Shown: in pieces, positions 12,185 through 24,989 of the stretch
How positions within the stretch are numbered: the stretch's first letter is position 1
Layout: the number at the start of each line of letters is the position of its first letter
Assembly: GCA_012934845.2 (NCBI GenBank)
Contig: WNNJ02002842.1
Coordinates: 1 to 64,000, forward strand
DNA from: Pomphorhynchus laevis
Lineage: Eukaryota > Acanthocephala > Palaeacanthocephala > Echinorhynchida > Pomphorhynchidae
Length of the DNA stretch: 64,000 nucleotides
Direction of reading: 5' to 3'
Notes under the pieces: generated by a model
Database searches by the model: none
What the model saw: only the letters and a program-made list of their open reading frames with translations
What the model was told of the DNA's origin: nothing
Made by a program: the position numbers and the translations under genes

Positions 12185-14430
12185 TTAGAAATTTTAATGA
12201 TCATTGGTTCTAAAACAGCCGTTTCTTCAGCCGCAGGACAAGTGGGTGTGACTCTAGAACCTATCACAGCTCTTTTCTTAGAGAAGATATGTTCCATAGT
12301 TAGTTACTTCCTTAGTCACGGAGTATATCATAAATATAGTATGTATATTTTAACATATCAGCTGATGGTTGTAAGGACTGAAGGCAAAATTAAGTAGTCT
12401 GATAAATTTAAAAATCGCCTATTAATTTTAAGAAAATGTTTGATATTCACGATTGTGAGATGATTCAACGCAATCTTGTGCATTTTGCCAATGATCAGTG
12501 GTAAACAGTATTTAGTGAGACGGCAAAACTGCGTCTTTACTGAAGACGGCAATAAGCCGTATTGTATAGTGAAAACCGAATATTTCATTAATGACAATAA
12601 ATGAATGAATTGGTCATTTTAAAGATTTGTGTGTTGTTGGTTATGCATTGGAATTGAATCAACATTCACAGCAAAGGGAACAATAATTGATCACATCCAT
12701 TTATAATAATTTTTCAAGCTTTCTAAAATATGGCAATGTAATCATTCATACAAAAATATCTTTATATGTCATATGCATTTTATAGTAGAATGCAAATATA
12801 TCGCTTATTATCAACTTTTTGGAGACTATAGTAATCGAGAATATTATTTGTAAATGGTTCAAACGACAACGGCTAAGTTACACAAATTATCATACACTAA
12901 TCGAGTACGAGTGTTAAACTTAACATATCTTTTATATCTACGTAGTGCTTGTGATATGGATGTCCTGTGTAAGATTATTGTAGGGGTACCAATGCTCATA
13001 TCATATATTACTTTGCAATATATCAACCAGAGTAAAAAAACGATGAATGCACGCAAAGCTTTACAAGCAGCAATACTGTCGAATCTTACACGAAAAATCT
13101 TGTGCAAAGACGACTAGTTGATTAATAACAGAAATACTACCTGCAAGTTTACTGCAATAATTGAACGTTAGCTCGTCCAAACAAGCGTTTTATAACAATA
13201 TACTGAAACGAACGGTTTGTCCTTCAATCCCGATATAAGGACACGTAGCGTTACATTAAATAGCTTGCTTTTATCTATAATAGGTGTGCCAATGTATGAC
13301 CTATACAATGTAACATATAGGATATTATGGATAAGCAAGTTGGACGACTAAAGTATTAAAATAAGATTATCATATATCAAATATAACCCTGTTAGTTAAG
13401 TGATCTTTACAATTTTAATACACAATGTATTTATGCTATAAGTTGCTGTTAAATTATTGAAGTTATATTTTACTTGATGTTCACATGATTAAACGATCAT
13501 TTGGAAGAGTTTGTTATCTGTATAAAAGCACAATTACTTTTCAACGTTATACATATTTTTAACTGCTAAATATCAATAAAACTTTCTGACAAATAGCTAT
13601 AAAACATGTAATATATTTTAAACATAAGTTTCCAGAAGTGAATTATAAAAACTGATCGCATTAAACTAAATCGAGGTAATTACTCACGAATTATTAAAAA
13701 AATGTAAATAAGATTATATAAGCCGAAATTACAGAGCTAAAAGGAGAAAGTATTTGATTTCTTACCGATTTTAGGAAAGCAAACCGCAACGCAAAGTTCT
13801 GAGATTTCTTATCTGATTCCTCAGTGAATAAAATAAGAATATGAATGTTATAATTATTATTTTCAACGACATAAGAGTATAACGCAAAGTGGTATAACGC
13901 AAACTTAATATTGCAAAATTCAATATATTTTCGTAATATTGCAAAGCTCAATGCAATGCACAAGGAGGTGAGAAAATATGCGGAAAAATTTCAAACAACC
14001 ATCTGAGGTTTTTTTGCAGCTGGCAGAGTCGTGCGATATCATCTTACACGAATCAATTATTGTATGAACTTTGAAAAATGAATCAATACAAATTAAGCGT
14101 TGCACGAACGAATAGAACAAATAAACGTTTCTCGAACCTGGTTTAAAGAACAACCAGAAAAACAGTTTTTGTTGTTGTGCTGAATGACTTTCCGCTCAAA
14201 AGATTCCGTGAATTCACAATTATTTGTACAAATTGAACTTCTTTAAACTGTAAAACTCGATGCCTACTGAAACAAATAAAGTGACCTTGTAAAGTTTGGG
14301 TGTTTTGAATATTCAACAGTTCACACAAAACGTGACGTTCTTGTTGTCAGACGTATCACACTCAAGTTGAGTAGACTTTTCTATCGTTATAAAATATGAG
14401 CATTCAGATGTATATTTATTTATTATTTTT
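12185..14430. other. AT-rich spacer with weak open stretches only
   Basis: No recognisable gene. At 12854-13117 open frames of 80-90 codons exist on both strands with no family signature, so I do not call a gene. At 12358-12597 the minus strand ends in a pattern faintly like a LINE C-terminus (a very decayed fragment is possible). The rest (13.1-14.4 kb) shows nothing I can name. Confidence 0.4.
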
Positions 14431-14434
14431 CGCA

Positions 14435-15990
14435 TAAGTTATTAACCGCAAATGGCTAAAAAAATTCAATAACTAAAATAACTTGAAGCGTCCACCTTAG
14501 TATTTAATAGCCAATGTCGAAGCTATTGCTTGAAACTGAAATAGCTGGATGCACATACAATTTATTTAGGTATACATTCCATACATTTAAGGACCGACGT
14601 GAAAGTCGCACCACGCTTGGGACTTTGTCATGTGGTAAATTATATAGTGATAGAGGATGATATTTACGAGCTGATGAACTAATCGTCACATAATGAGAAG
14701 GAAATCCTCTTACGGAATAAAACATATGCCACATCGCAATGAGTATAGGTAAATCAAACTTTGATCTACTGAAATCAGCTGTAAGGAAGCTAAGTGTTCT
14801 ACGTATGAATATGCAGATTGAAAATACAATCTGAAGCCTCTTCGAAGCACCGACTCAAGCTTAGGGAATTCTGCCTTAGTAGATGGAAATGATGCTTGAT
14901 ACAATATTTAATGTGTGTGGGTGAACCAACGTACAATATAGTCGCTTAAAACTTAATAGGCGTAGTCATGCAAATGTATTTTTGATGCAATTCATAGCAT
15001 TCAGTGCCTTACCATAAATAAAATCAGTATTTGAGCGAGTTATCGATGTTCTGAGCAAAATTACACCCAAATCCCTACACTCGGATACAAATTCGAATGT
15101 ATGAACCCCTAATCGAAATTCATGATGATGTTTACTATTTCCTAGCTTCATATGGACAAATTAATCAACATTCAATTTCATAGCCGTAGCTACACTCTAT
15201 TCGCGTATTCGATCAAGGTCATCATGTAGGGACCGACCATACGTATCATTGATATTAACAGACAAGATTTTGAGGTCATCCGTTAAATCCAAGCAAGGGT
15301 TCTGATTTCTTACCAGCAAGTCATTAGGGTAAGCAATAAAGAAAAGAAGATCGAGTACAGTACCCTGTGGAACCCCATAATTTACACGTTTGTGGAGGAT
15401 ATATGGATTCCAACTCTAACTCTAAAAAATTTATTTCGAAGGAAATTGCCGATTCACCTACACAGCAACGAAGAAACTCCGTAATGAGCTAAGCAAACTT
15501 TCATTCGGAACTCAATCGAAGGCTCTCAAAAAGTCAATAAAAATTACATCAATTGAATTGCCAAAACTAAGTGCCTTAGTTCACATTTCGTGAGGAATTA
15601 GATCAACTGTGACGGAATTCGTGCTGAGAAGACGCAATGACTCCATGAGTGTTTAAGTGACTCCCAATTCTACGAGCGACTTATTTTTCAAGAACCTTGC
15701 ACATCGAACTAGACAGGCTTATTGGTCTATAATCACTACAATTCGTAGTGATTTTCTTTGAGACAGGAACAATAATCGCATATTTCCGCAAGTCAAACAC
15801 ACATCCGGCGGTAAGACTATTCTGAATATATCGACTAGAAAACGGCTTAAGTAGTTTGATAAGGTCTTTAATAAAATAGATACATTAGAACCGGAAGAAC
15901 TATACGGATTGACACGAGCAAGAATTACTTTAACTTCATCGGCTGATATTGGAAGATAATAGGGATTATCACGATCTTTCCGCACATCAC
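14435..15990 (-). mobile_element. Decayed family B LINE (RT part to 3' end)
   Basis: The minus strand carries family B signatures that match the better copy at 62.3-64 kb. These are AVNHVHMKLGNSKHHHEFRLG-like wording at about 15150-15090, then CRDLGVILL and SNTDFIYGKALNAMNCIKNTF (15050-14970), then the C-terminal SRRSLNVWN block (about 14610-14590). It also shares the 3' tail GCAAATGGCT near 14450. The N-terminal RT part starts near 15985. Many stops and frameshifts are present; it is old. It abuts the start of the family A copy at 16.0 kb. Confidence 0.75.
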
Positions 15991-15999
15991 GATCTTTTC

Positions 16000-18900
16000 A
16001 CTCATAATCTTTCCACACATCGCTTACCACCACCTATATTATCTTTATCTTATATGTCTCTCGCCGTCAAACCAATTCCCTCCAAATCCTCAAATGTCAG
16101 CTCTCCTATCATGATCTCACCAAATCACGTCACTCGTTCTCCTTTGCGAAAACGCTTTCCTTCTCGCGATAAGTGTGTAATCGTCACTAATATCACTCCT
16201 TCCACCTCCTTATCTCCAGCAATACGTCTCTGTGGTGATCTGCCATCACTGTGCGGCGAGAAACTTCGCACATTGTTTTGGCGGTACTGATGCTTTGATG
16301 TCACAAATTTTGTGCATTGCACCGACTTGTGGTGTGCGCCTATAAAGATATGAAAATTAACTGATTGGGAGTTTTTTAGTTAAAAAACAACGTTTCCGCC
16401 TTCGGATCAATCCTCTCGTCTATTGTTCCGGCGGATAAAGCATCTTTTTTCAACTACATCTCTCCTGTCGCATTCATCCGCCTAAACAAATCTTCTCAAT
16501 CTAATCCTTCTCAGCCCCCTCTGCTGAAAATTGTTTTCAAGCATCGCTCTCAAGCGTCCTCTTCCAACGATTTAAACTCATCTCATCTTCAAACACTCGA
16601 ATTTTCCCCGATCGCACCTCTTCTGAAATCGCTCAGCACTCTTCTGCTCGCATCGAAAAACGCCGTCGCGAGGAAAACGACGAAACATCCATCTCCATCC
16701 GAAACATCGACAGAAACTTTTAACTTGTCCACACCCGTTACAAAATTCGATGGCGCTCCAACTGCCCTATGTGTATTCTCCGCTATCCCATTTCACCACC
16801 ACACACGGTTTCTGCCTCGGCCTCCTCAACACTAGATCTATTCTCAATAAATCCGATCTTATCATCAACCTATTCACCAAGCAATCCATTGATATTTTCT
16901 GACTCACCGTATCCTGCCACTCCGATTCCGACGACATCTCAATTCGTAGTTTGCTCTCTGTCAGTTGCTCACTAGTCGAATCCGCTCGCCCACTCGGATC
17001 ATCCTCTTCTAAATTCGCTAATCATGGTGGCATTGCCGTATTCGCTCGTCACCGTGCGTCTCTTCGCAAAATCACTCCAAATTTCAGTCCTTGTTTTTTT
17101 GAATTGCTCACTTGTCGATCTTCTAGCTTGATCACTCTGGATCTCGACATTGTATACCGTCCTGGTTGATCAGCTCCTACCTCCTTATTTTTTTACCGAA
17201 CTCGCTGACCTTTCACACTGTTCTTTGTCCTTCATCCCTTCACTCATTCTTGGCGAATTTAACATCCACCTCAAAAGCCCCTCTTCCACCGAATCCATCC
17301 GGTTTATCAACATTCTATCCCACTACAATTACAAACTAATCTCCACTGCCCCACACACATATCTTTGGCGCGGCACTCGACATCATAGCTGCCCCGGATC
17401 GTGTTACTGCCTACTTATCACTGCACATCTCAATCCTGATCTATCAGATCATTTTCTCGTCACCCTTGATATCACTTCAACCACTTCCCGCCTCACACAC
17501 CTACCATCCTACGTCGCTCTTCGAGAAATCTTGTCCTCCCCTTCTCCGCTCTGCCTTACTCAAATCGTATCTATCTTCTCCCACAATAACATCTTCCTCT
17601 CCTCACGATCTTGCCTTTCTTTTCGACTCTGAACTCACATCCACTCTCGATATTTTATTGCCCTTCGAGCCTCCCCCTCACCGTCGCTTGCATCGTGCCC
17701 AATGGTTTGACATCCAATGCCTACTCTCAAAGCGTCGACTCCGTCATGCTTTGAGAGTCTATCACCGCTATCAAAGACGTAATATCCGCTCGATCACTCC
17801 GTCTTTCCGTGATTCTTATCTTGCTCTTCGCCGGTCTCATCTCAACCTACTACGTACCAAATGCAACTCCTTCTGGCAGCATAAAATCAACACTTCATTC
17901 AACTCTAAGTCTTTGGCATACTTTTACCTCGATCCTTTCTCGCTCCCCTTCGTCTTGCAACATCAATCCCCATTATTATTCGTCGTTTCTTCGGCCAAAG
18001 TATCAACGTTGCTCTCTCAAAACCCAATCTCCATTTCATCTTACTGCTAATTGCCTCATCCTCCCGGAACTCTTTCATCTTCTCCCAGTCTCACCTGCCG
18101 AAGTATCATCTGTCTTTATCCATCAAAACCTCACCTGCCGATTCCCTGCCTACCCCCATACATAAATTCGTATGCTCATCGATATCCCTTTTCATCACCA
18201 CCTTGTTTCATCCATACGCGATCGTTCGTCCTCTCCTTAAGAAACAATCGTATGACCCCTCGATTCCTTATAGCTATCGCCGGATTTTGCTCCACTCTAC
18301 TCTTTCCAAGCTGTGAGAGCGCCTTATCTTAATACAGATCAACGTTTATCTCTATTCATTCAATCTATACCCTTCTTTCCAATCCGCTTTTCGCTCTAAT
18401 CACTCCACAGAAATAGCCTGCATAAATGTTACAACGACCTACTCATTTCTTGTGACAAGGCTCTATATAGTATTCTCATCTCCCTCGACCTCTCCACAGC
18501 CTTCGACATCGTTAACCACTCAATCCTCCCTTCTCGCCTTCGTTATGACTATGGCTTTTCTTCCTCCTCCATATCATGGTTTGCCTAATATCTATCCGAT
18601 CGTTCTTTTCGCGTCTATTCAAATTAATCATCTTTTCCCATCCCTATTTTCTGCGGGGTCACATAAAGTTCAGTCCTAGGACCCCTGCTTTTCTTTCTTC
18701 TGCTCGGAGATCTCTCTTCATTTATCAAACCTTACTCCTTTAACGTCATGCAATACGCCAATGACATCATAATATATGCTCATGCATCCGTCCATCGCAT
18801 ATACGATATCGCAATTTCTGCCTCAAACTGTCTTTCTTCTATCTACAAACGTCTCTCCAATATCCATCTCGTTCTAAACCCCGACAAGTCCAAAATAATG

Positions 18901-19445
18901 TGGATCCTCCACCCGTTAACCTAACATATCTCCCACTGTATCTTTTGCCTCATCAATCATCCCCATACTCCACAATCTCAATTTCTTAGGATTCCATTTC
19001 GATGATCACCTTTCCATGAAACCTTTCGTCCATGACAATATCTGATCGTCTAACTTAATTTTTCGTGTCATCCGCCGTATCTGCCCCCTTATCGACTTCC
19101 GTTCTTGTATGTCACTTCTTTCATCGCTTCTTTTCCCTAAAATCGATTACTTCCTCAGCCTTTTCGACCATTCTCCAAAATCCATTATCCTACCCCTACA
19201 ACGCCTCATCAACTTCGCTGTTCGAGTGCTCCTACGTCTCCGTCGCTTTGACCAGACATCCACATATCTTGCCAGACTCTACTGACCCACCATCTACATC
19301 CGGACACAACCCCGCCTTTTTCTCGTAATTTTTTGTCTCATCGCTGTCGGCTCTCCATCGTTCATCAACCTCCCTTTCTTAGACGACACTCACCCCACTT
19401 CTCTATCACTGCGTTCCCGTAATTCCCTCTTACTCCACGTTCTAT
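16000..19445 (+). mobile_element. Family A LINE, long plus-strand copy truncated at the 3' end
   Basis: The plus-strand copy begins with the N-terminal region (about 16040-16290, PLRKRFPSRDKC block). A segment rich in Ser/Thr/Pro codons follows, then the endonuclease (GLLNTRSILNKSDLI at about 16820-16865; LGEFNIHLKSPSS at about 17248-17285). The RT has fingers at about 18180-18330, motif A (DLSTAFDIVNHS) at about 18487-18520, motif B near 18655-18700 and motif C at about 18750. Motif C reads YAND rather than YADD, so a catalytic Asp is replaced. Frames are broken many times. It ends at about 19445 inside the C-terminal region, without the family tail. Confidence 0.8.
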
Positions 19446-20395
19446 CGCTCTCCAGAAAGAACTGAGAATAAACATTACGTAATTTAAATATGTCATCAAC
19501 CACACGGATGATGTGTGGATGATATGTCAGCATCCACACGGATGATCCAAATTATCATTTATCGAGACCACCCGATTAAAAATCCATAGTTTATTTTCAC
19601 AATCTTATAATAAATAAGCGAGAACGAAAATGTTTACAAGTATTTTGAGTGATTAAGGATTTAGAAAACTGAACGAACATAAAATCAGGCACCCATATTA
19701 GTAGCTTAAACATAAAAATCAGTGTGTCGGCGAGTGGACAAATTGTTAAATCCATTTTCTAGAAAAATGCATTTGGACTTACAAGTAACGGATTTTTAGA
19801 GAAATCGTTTACGTGTGAAACTAATTCGATGACTTTATCACATAGATAATATGTTGGCGATGTAACACGATTATGTGTTCAAATAAGCATGCGAACTAGT
19901 GTTCGATATATTGATGGGCAAACCATTTGAACACGCCAACTCAGAAATCATGTTGATCTTTGATTGGATTATGTCTATATCTAAATTTAATCTCACTACT
20001 CAGCAATTTTAAGATTGGTTGCGTGCAACAATGAGTGGAAACTCAGAATATCAGGTGGTTCGTTGACAAAAATACCGAATAGATTACCAATAGATTACCA
20101 AAATCTTGTGAGAATTTAGCGTGGACATTGTAATAATGAGACGGAGCATAATTAACATAGTCTTGATAAAGGCGAAGTGATATGAAATCACTCACGGTAG
20201 TTATGATGCGTCTCAATCGAAGCATAACTACCAGAAAAGGATTTACTATGTAAATTTAAACTTTTACAATTTAACGCTAAATTTTTACTATGCTAATAAT
20301 AAATGATACACGATTTAAGGTCATTTGCAATGCGTTCTAAAGCAAGTTCGTTGAATTTTTAGGTTTCCCTTACTAAATTATATTATTTACACTAC
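19446..20395. other. AT-rich spacer with a possible LINE crumb
   Basis: Mostly unrecognised. Minus-strand 20225-20043 reads LRLRRIITTVSDFISLRLYQD, which resembles the RT thumb region of family C-type LINEs, so a decayed fragment may sit there. At 19490-19560 a short ATCCACACGGATGATG-like sequence occurs twice about 40 bases apart. Confidence 0.35.
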
Positions 20396-20399
20396 GGTG

Positions 20400-22195
20400 T
20401 CCATATATATTATTTGCACTACGGAGTTAAATGCGGATGTGAATGGTAGGACATGCGAGTTTAGCAAGATGTGTGATCGAATCGGCAAAGATGTATGATC
20501 ACTCGAACGGCAGAGCTTTTGATGCGTTGTAGGGGTAGGATGATGGATTTTGAATAATTGGCGAAAAGGCTGAGCATATGGATTTAAGAATGGGTGTAGG
20601 CACTGGATCGGCAGGTGAAGTTTTGTTAGGCAAGGACATAAAGACAGATGAAACTTCGTCACGTGAGAGAGGTAAACGATGAAAAGTGTTCTGGGAGGAT
20701 GAGGCGAAGCGGGGAAGAGTAGGATGGGATGTAGGCAGGGGGTGTGAAAGAGAGCAGCGTAGATATTTTGGTCTGGAGAAATGACGATTAATCATGTGAC
20801 TGATTTTTCCAGACGATGAGGAGCTAGCAAGGATTGAGTTAAAAGTATGCCAGACTTAGAGTTGAATGAAGTGATGATTTTATGCTGTCATAAAGAGTTG
20901 CATTTGGTGCGTAATAGGTCGAAATGAGATCAGCGAAGAGCAAGATAGGAATCACTGAGATACGGAGATAGCTAGCGGATATCACGTCTGATAGAGCGGT
21001 GAAAGATTCGAAAAGCATAACAGAGTCGACGCTTTGAGAGTAGTCATTAGATGTCAAACCATGGGAACGGTGCAAGCGATGGTGAGGATGATGCTTGAGG
21101 GGCAAGAGAAAATCGAGAGTGGATTGAGTTTAGAGTCGAGAAGAAAAGCGAAATCGTGAGGAGATGATGATGTTATTATGGGAGAGGATAGAGACGATTT
21201 GAGTAAGGCAGAGCTGAGAAGGGGAGATCAAGATTTCTCCAAGGGCAACGTAGGATGGTAGGTGTGTGAGGTGGGTTTAGTTGAAAGTGAGATCAAGGGT
21301 GACGATAGAGTTATCGGATAGACCAGGATCGAATATATTTAGTGAGGTGAAGGAAGGAAAACGATCGGGAACAGAGATTATGTTGAGTGTCTCGCCAAGG
21401 ATATGTGTGTGGGGCAGTGGAGATAAGTTTGAAGTATTAGTTGGATATAATGCTGATGAACTGGATGGAATCGGTGGAAGAGGTGTGGTCAAGGCTGATA
21501 TTGAAGTTACCAAGAACAAGTGACGGGATGGAGGACAAAGAACAGTGGGACAGGCGATTAGCGAATTCTGTAAAAATAAGAAGGTAGGATATGATGAATC
21601 AGGACGGTATACAATGGCGAGATCCACAGTGATCGGGCTAAAATACAACAAGTGAGCAATTCAAAAGAGCAAGGACTGAAAGGGGGAGTGATTTTTCGAC
21701 GAAGCGCGGGGTTACGGGCGAACTCGGCAATGCCGTCACGATTAAAGAACTTAGAAGGGTGTGTGCTGAGGGCGCTTGCGGATTCGAGTAATGAGCGTCC
21801 GGCAGATAGCAGACGGCGAATGGACAGTTCGTCGGAATCAAAGTGCCAGGAGTCCGTGAAGCATAAGAGATCAATGGTTTACTTATTTAAGAGGTTGAGG
21901 ATGAGATCGGATTTATGGAAAATATATCTAGTGTTGAGGAGGCCGAGGCGGAAATCGTATGTGGTGAAAGTAGCTAGCGGAGAATACACATAGGGGAGAT
22001 GGAGCGTCATCGAATTTTGTAACGGGTTTGGACAACTTGAAAATTTCCGTCGATGTTTCGGATGTAGCATGATGTTTCGCCGTTTTCTTCGCGACAGCGT
22101 TCTTCGATCCGTGCAGAAGATAGTTAAGCGATTTCGGAAGGGGTGCGATTGGGGGAAATGCGAGTGGCTGAAGATAAAATGAATTTAAATCGTTT
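20400..22195 (-). mobile_element. Family A LINE with RT core deleted
   Basis: The minus strand carries the endonuclease at about 22070-21270 (GLLNTRYIFHKSDLI; then LVTSISALTTPLPP, corresponding to the LGDFNIRLDRPSS block) and the linker and RT fingers at about 21100-20600 (SLPNKTSPADPVPTPI). At about 20575 the sequence jumps straight to the thumb (IIQNPSSYPY wording equals SPKSIILPLQR in another frame). The palm with motifs A to C is absent. The 3' tail is also lost near 20400. It is a second family A copy with loss of the catalytic core. Confidence 0.75.
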
Positions 22196-22249
22196 TGATA
22201 TAACAGATGACGCCATTAATTTGCGATAAACATGATACATCAGCGACTT

Positions 22250-24985
22250 ACGTGGAAAACGACACTAACCAGGCCGACATCGACTTAATTGCTCAATCAA
22301 GTTATCATTCACCGATCGTTTAACGCCAGTTTTGGACCGCCACTGCCCCGTGATCCTACGTATCTCGCGGGGTTCTTGAACTTCGGTCGCGCAGACACTC
22401 AAAACGGCTCTTGGGCATGTGAATACCGACCCCACAGCTGAGTCAAACTGGGTAGCCCTCTTTTACTTTGCAAAGGCTTGCCTTAGTGTTATCAGCAAGG
22501 TATCAAGGGAGGACGACGGTACTAGCCTGACTGCAAAGATCAAGCAAGCAACACAGTCATTCTCTGTCATCAAGCCATCACTGGGAAACGAGAAACATAA
22601 ACGGAAGACTAGGAATAACAATGTCTCGAGTATCGTGGAAACATCATCAAGATTCATTGAGGAGGTGGCGAAGATGATAACAAGGAAGGTCAAAGACGGG
22701 GACATCAGATGGTTTATTAGAATTGCTTCAAGTGACGAAAAGCTCGCCCCCTTATCCCACGAAAATGCTCAAATTATCCGCTATATAATCAGCATATCTC
22801 CCAGAGGCTATCATAGCAACTCCAGATGACATTATCGCGGCGATGCGCTCATTTTTTATGGGAACGGCGGGAGGTTTTGACGGACTTCGCCCACGTCACC
22901 TTCAAGACCTAGTCGGCACAGGAGACACTTGGAGAGACACAGGACTGGTCAAACAGTTGACAAATTTCATCAATATCGTCCTCAAAGAAAATGTACCAAA
23001 AACAGTCCAGTTGTATTTCTTTAGCGCCACTCTACTGAGTTTCAACAAGAAAGATGGAGGGCTTCGTTCCATCGCAATTGGCAATACACTTCGTCGGTTG
23101 GTGGCATATACTGCCTTGTAACTGATTCACAATGAAGCTTCCACATTTTTAAAGCCTTATCAGATCGGCGTTGGAATAAAATCAGGTTGTGATGCGGCTG
23201 TGCACGCCACACGCTTGTTCCTCTGAGGGAATGACGTGCGGGGAAGGCCTGTTAAAGATATATTTTACTAATACATTTAACAATGCTTGTGGTACAACTG
23301 TGCTGACAGAAACGACAGAGCACTTTTCCGTGTTATCCCGCTTTGTTCATTGCTGCTACTCCGGCGTAAGTCTCCTGCAATACGGCGATCACACGATCGA
23401 ATCACGATAAGGATTTCAACAAGGCGATCGTCTCGGGCCGCTATTCTGCCTAGCCATCCATCTACTGCTCAAAAGACTCACTTCCAGTTTTAATGTTTGG
23501 TATCTTGACGACGGCGTTATCGGATGCCGCACGGAATACATATGCCACGATAACGAACTACTAGCCCAACTCGGCCTTGAATTCAGGCTATATCTAAACG
23601 AAACGAAATGCGAATTCGTTTCACATTCACCAACCGCGCTTTCAAGGATTCACATAATTCTCCCAGGTATAAAGCACGTTGAGCCGGCTGATCCCACTTT
23701 ACTTGGGGTTATAGCCAGCTACGAAGCCGCTGATAAGGTGCTACTGACAAGATATCGCAACTGAAATTGATGGGTAGCCGCTTGGCTAGACACAACGCAA
23801 CGTCATGCTACCGAAGCAGTGTTCTCCAGGATTACGATGCTGCTCAGAGGACTAACTTGAAAAAGTACTTAACGTGAAATTATCATAATCTAGCTGGCAA
23901 CAAGCCACCTTGCCGAGAACTCACGGGGGTCTAGGCATTTTAAGAGTATCACTCAATGCACGCCAGCTTACTTAACGTCTTACATGTCATCGATATCGGT
24001 CGTCCATGATCTTCTCCCTACAGAACTTCATGATTCATTGCTGTTCGGAACGAAAGATTTTCACGACAATCTTGAACATTTGCATTTAATTAGTAACAGG
24101 CAGAGCTCTGGCTTCCGGCGAGAACAACCAAATGATTGGTTCTATCCAATTAACGCCACAGACGCCGAGCATTTGCCTACTTTGGGAACCACGCAAAAAG
24201 AATGGAGCACCCCTCTATTCGAGGTGAGTGCGCTCGAGCTCGCGGCAAGTGCTACCGATGCAATTACTACAGCCCGCCTAATCAGTGTAAGGCACCTGCT
24301 GTAGAAGCATTTCTACAGGCAGTTCCAATGTTCACGACTGGAACTTTGCTCAACGACGAGGTCTTACGAGTGACAATCGCCTTACGATTAGGAGTGCCAA
24401 TATGCCAACCCCATACGTGCCGTTGCGGTGCAGTCGTTGACAGGCTAGGAACGCATGGCTTGAGTTGTTTACGTTTCGCCTTGTCATTTTGCCCGTCATT
24501 CAATGCTGAACAGCACAGTTCAAAATGCGCTAAGAAAAGCTCACGTACCGAGCCGCCTTGAACCTTCAGATTTTACTCGCTCCGATGGAAAACGACCGGA
24601 TGGCGGTACGTTGACCCCGTGGGAACGTGGGCGTTGCATGCTGGGACGTGACATGTGTAGATCCACTGTCTCCAAGTCATTTATCTACGGCGTTGTCAGG
24701 ATCAGGTGATGTAGTCACAGAAGCTGAGGAAATAAAGAAAAAGTATGAGGCCATCACATCCAGTCGAATGGATTTTATACCGATAGGTATTGAAACTCTC
24801 GACGCCTTGGGTAGAAAGGCTACCGTTTTTTTGACGAGCTCGGTAAGCGTCTCCGCCGTTGCTGCGACGAGCCTCGCGCAAAGACATTTTTACTCCAGAG
24901 GATCAGACTGGCCGTGCAAACCGGCAAAGCAGTTTCTATGCTGGGGACGACATACAGAGACACTGATAATTTTTAAGTAATAGCC
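22250..24985 (+). mobile_element. RLE-type (R2-like layout) non-LTR retrotransposon, broken
   Basis: This single element belongs to a different class from its neighbours. Upstream coding (22419-22829) leads into RT fingers (22843-23121: GGFDGLRPRHLQDL, then LRSIAIGNTLRRLVAY). The middle part has FQQGDRLGPLF at about 23410-23445 and catalytic YLDDG at about 23500-23515. After the RT comes a Cys/His motif (HTCRCGAVVDRLGTHGLSC, about 24412-24470), then KRPDGG (about 24590-24610) followed some 14 residues later by WDVTC and an EAEEIKKKYE helix. RPD-X(about 14)-D with a downstream K/Y is the pattern of the restriction-like endonuclease of R2/NeSL-type LINEs, and it sits after RT and a zinc motif as in that class. 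At least several stops and frameshifts break it. The class is inferred from motif order. Confidence 0.7.
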
Positions 24986-24989
24986 TTAT

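Noticed and set aside
12854-13117. Overlapping open frames of 82-87 codons on both strands
   Set aside because: No family signature, no splice or promoter context, and openness on both strands at once suggests chance.
22419-22829. 136-codon stretch before the RLE-type RT as an independent host gene
   Set aside because: It leads directly into RT fingers in the order known for this retroelement group, so it belongs to the element.
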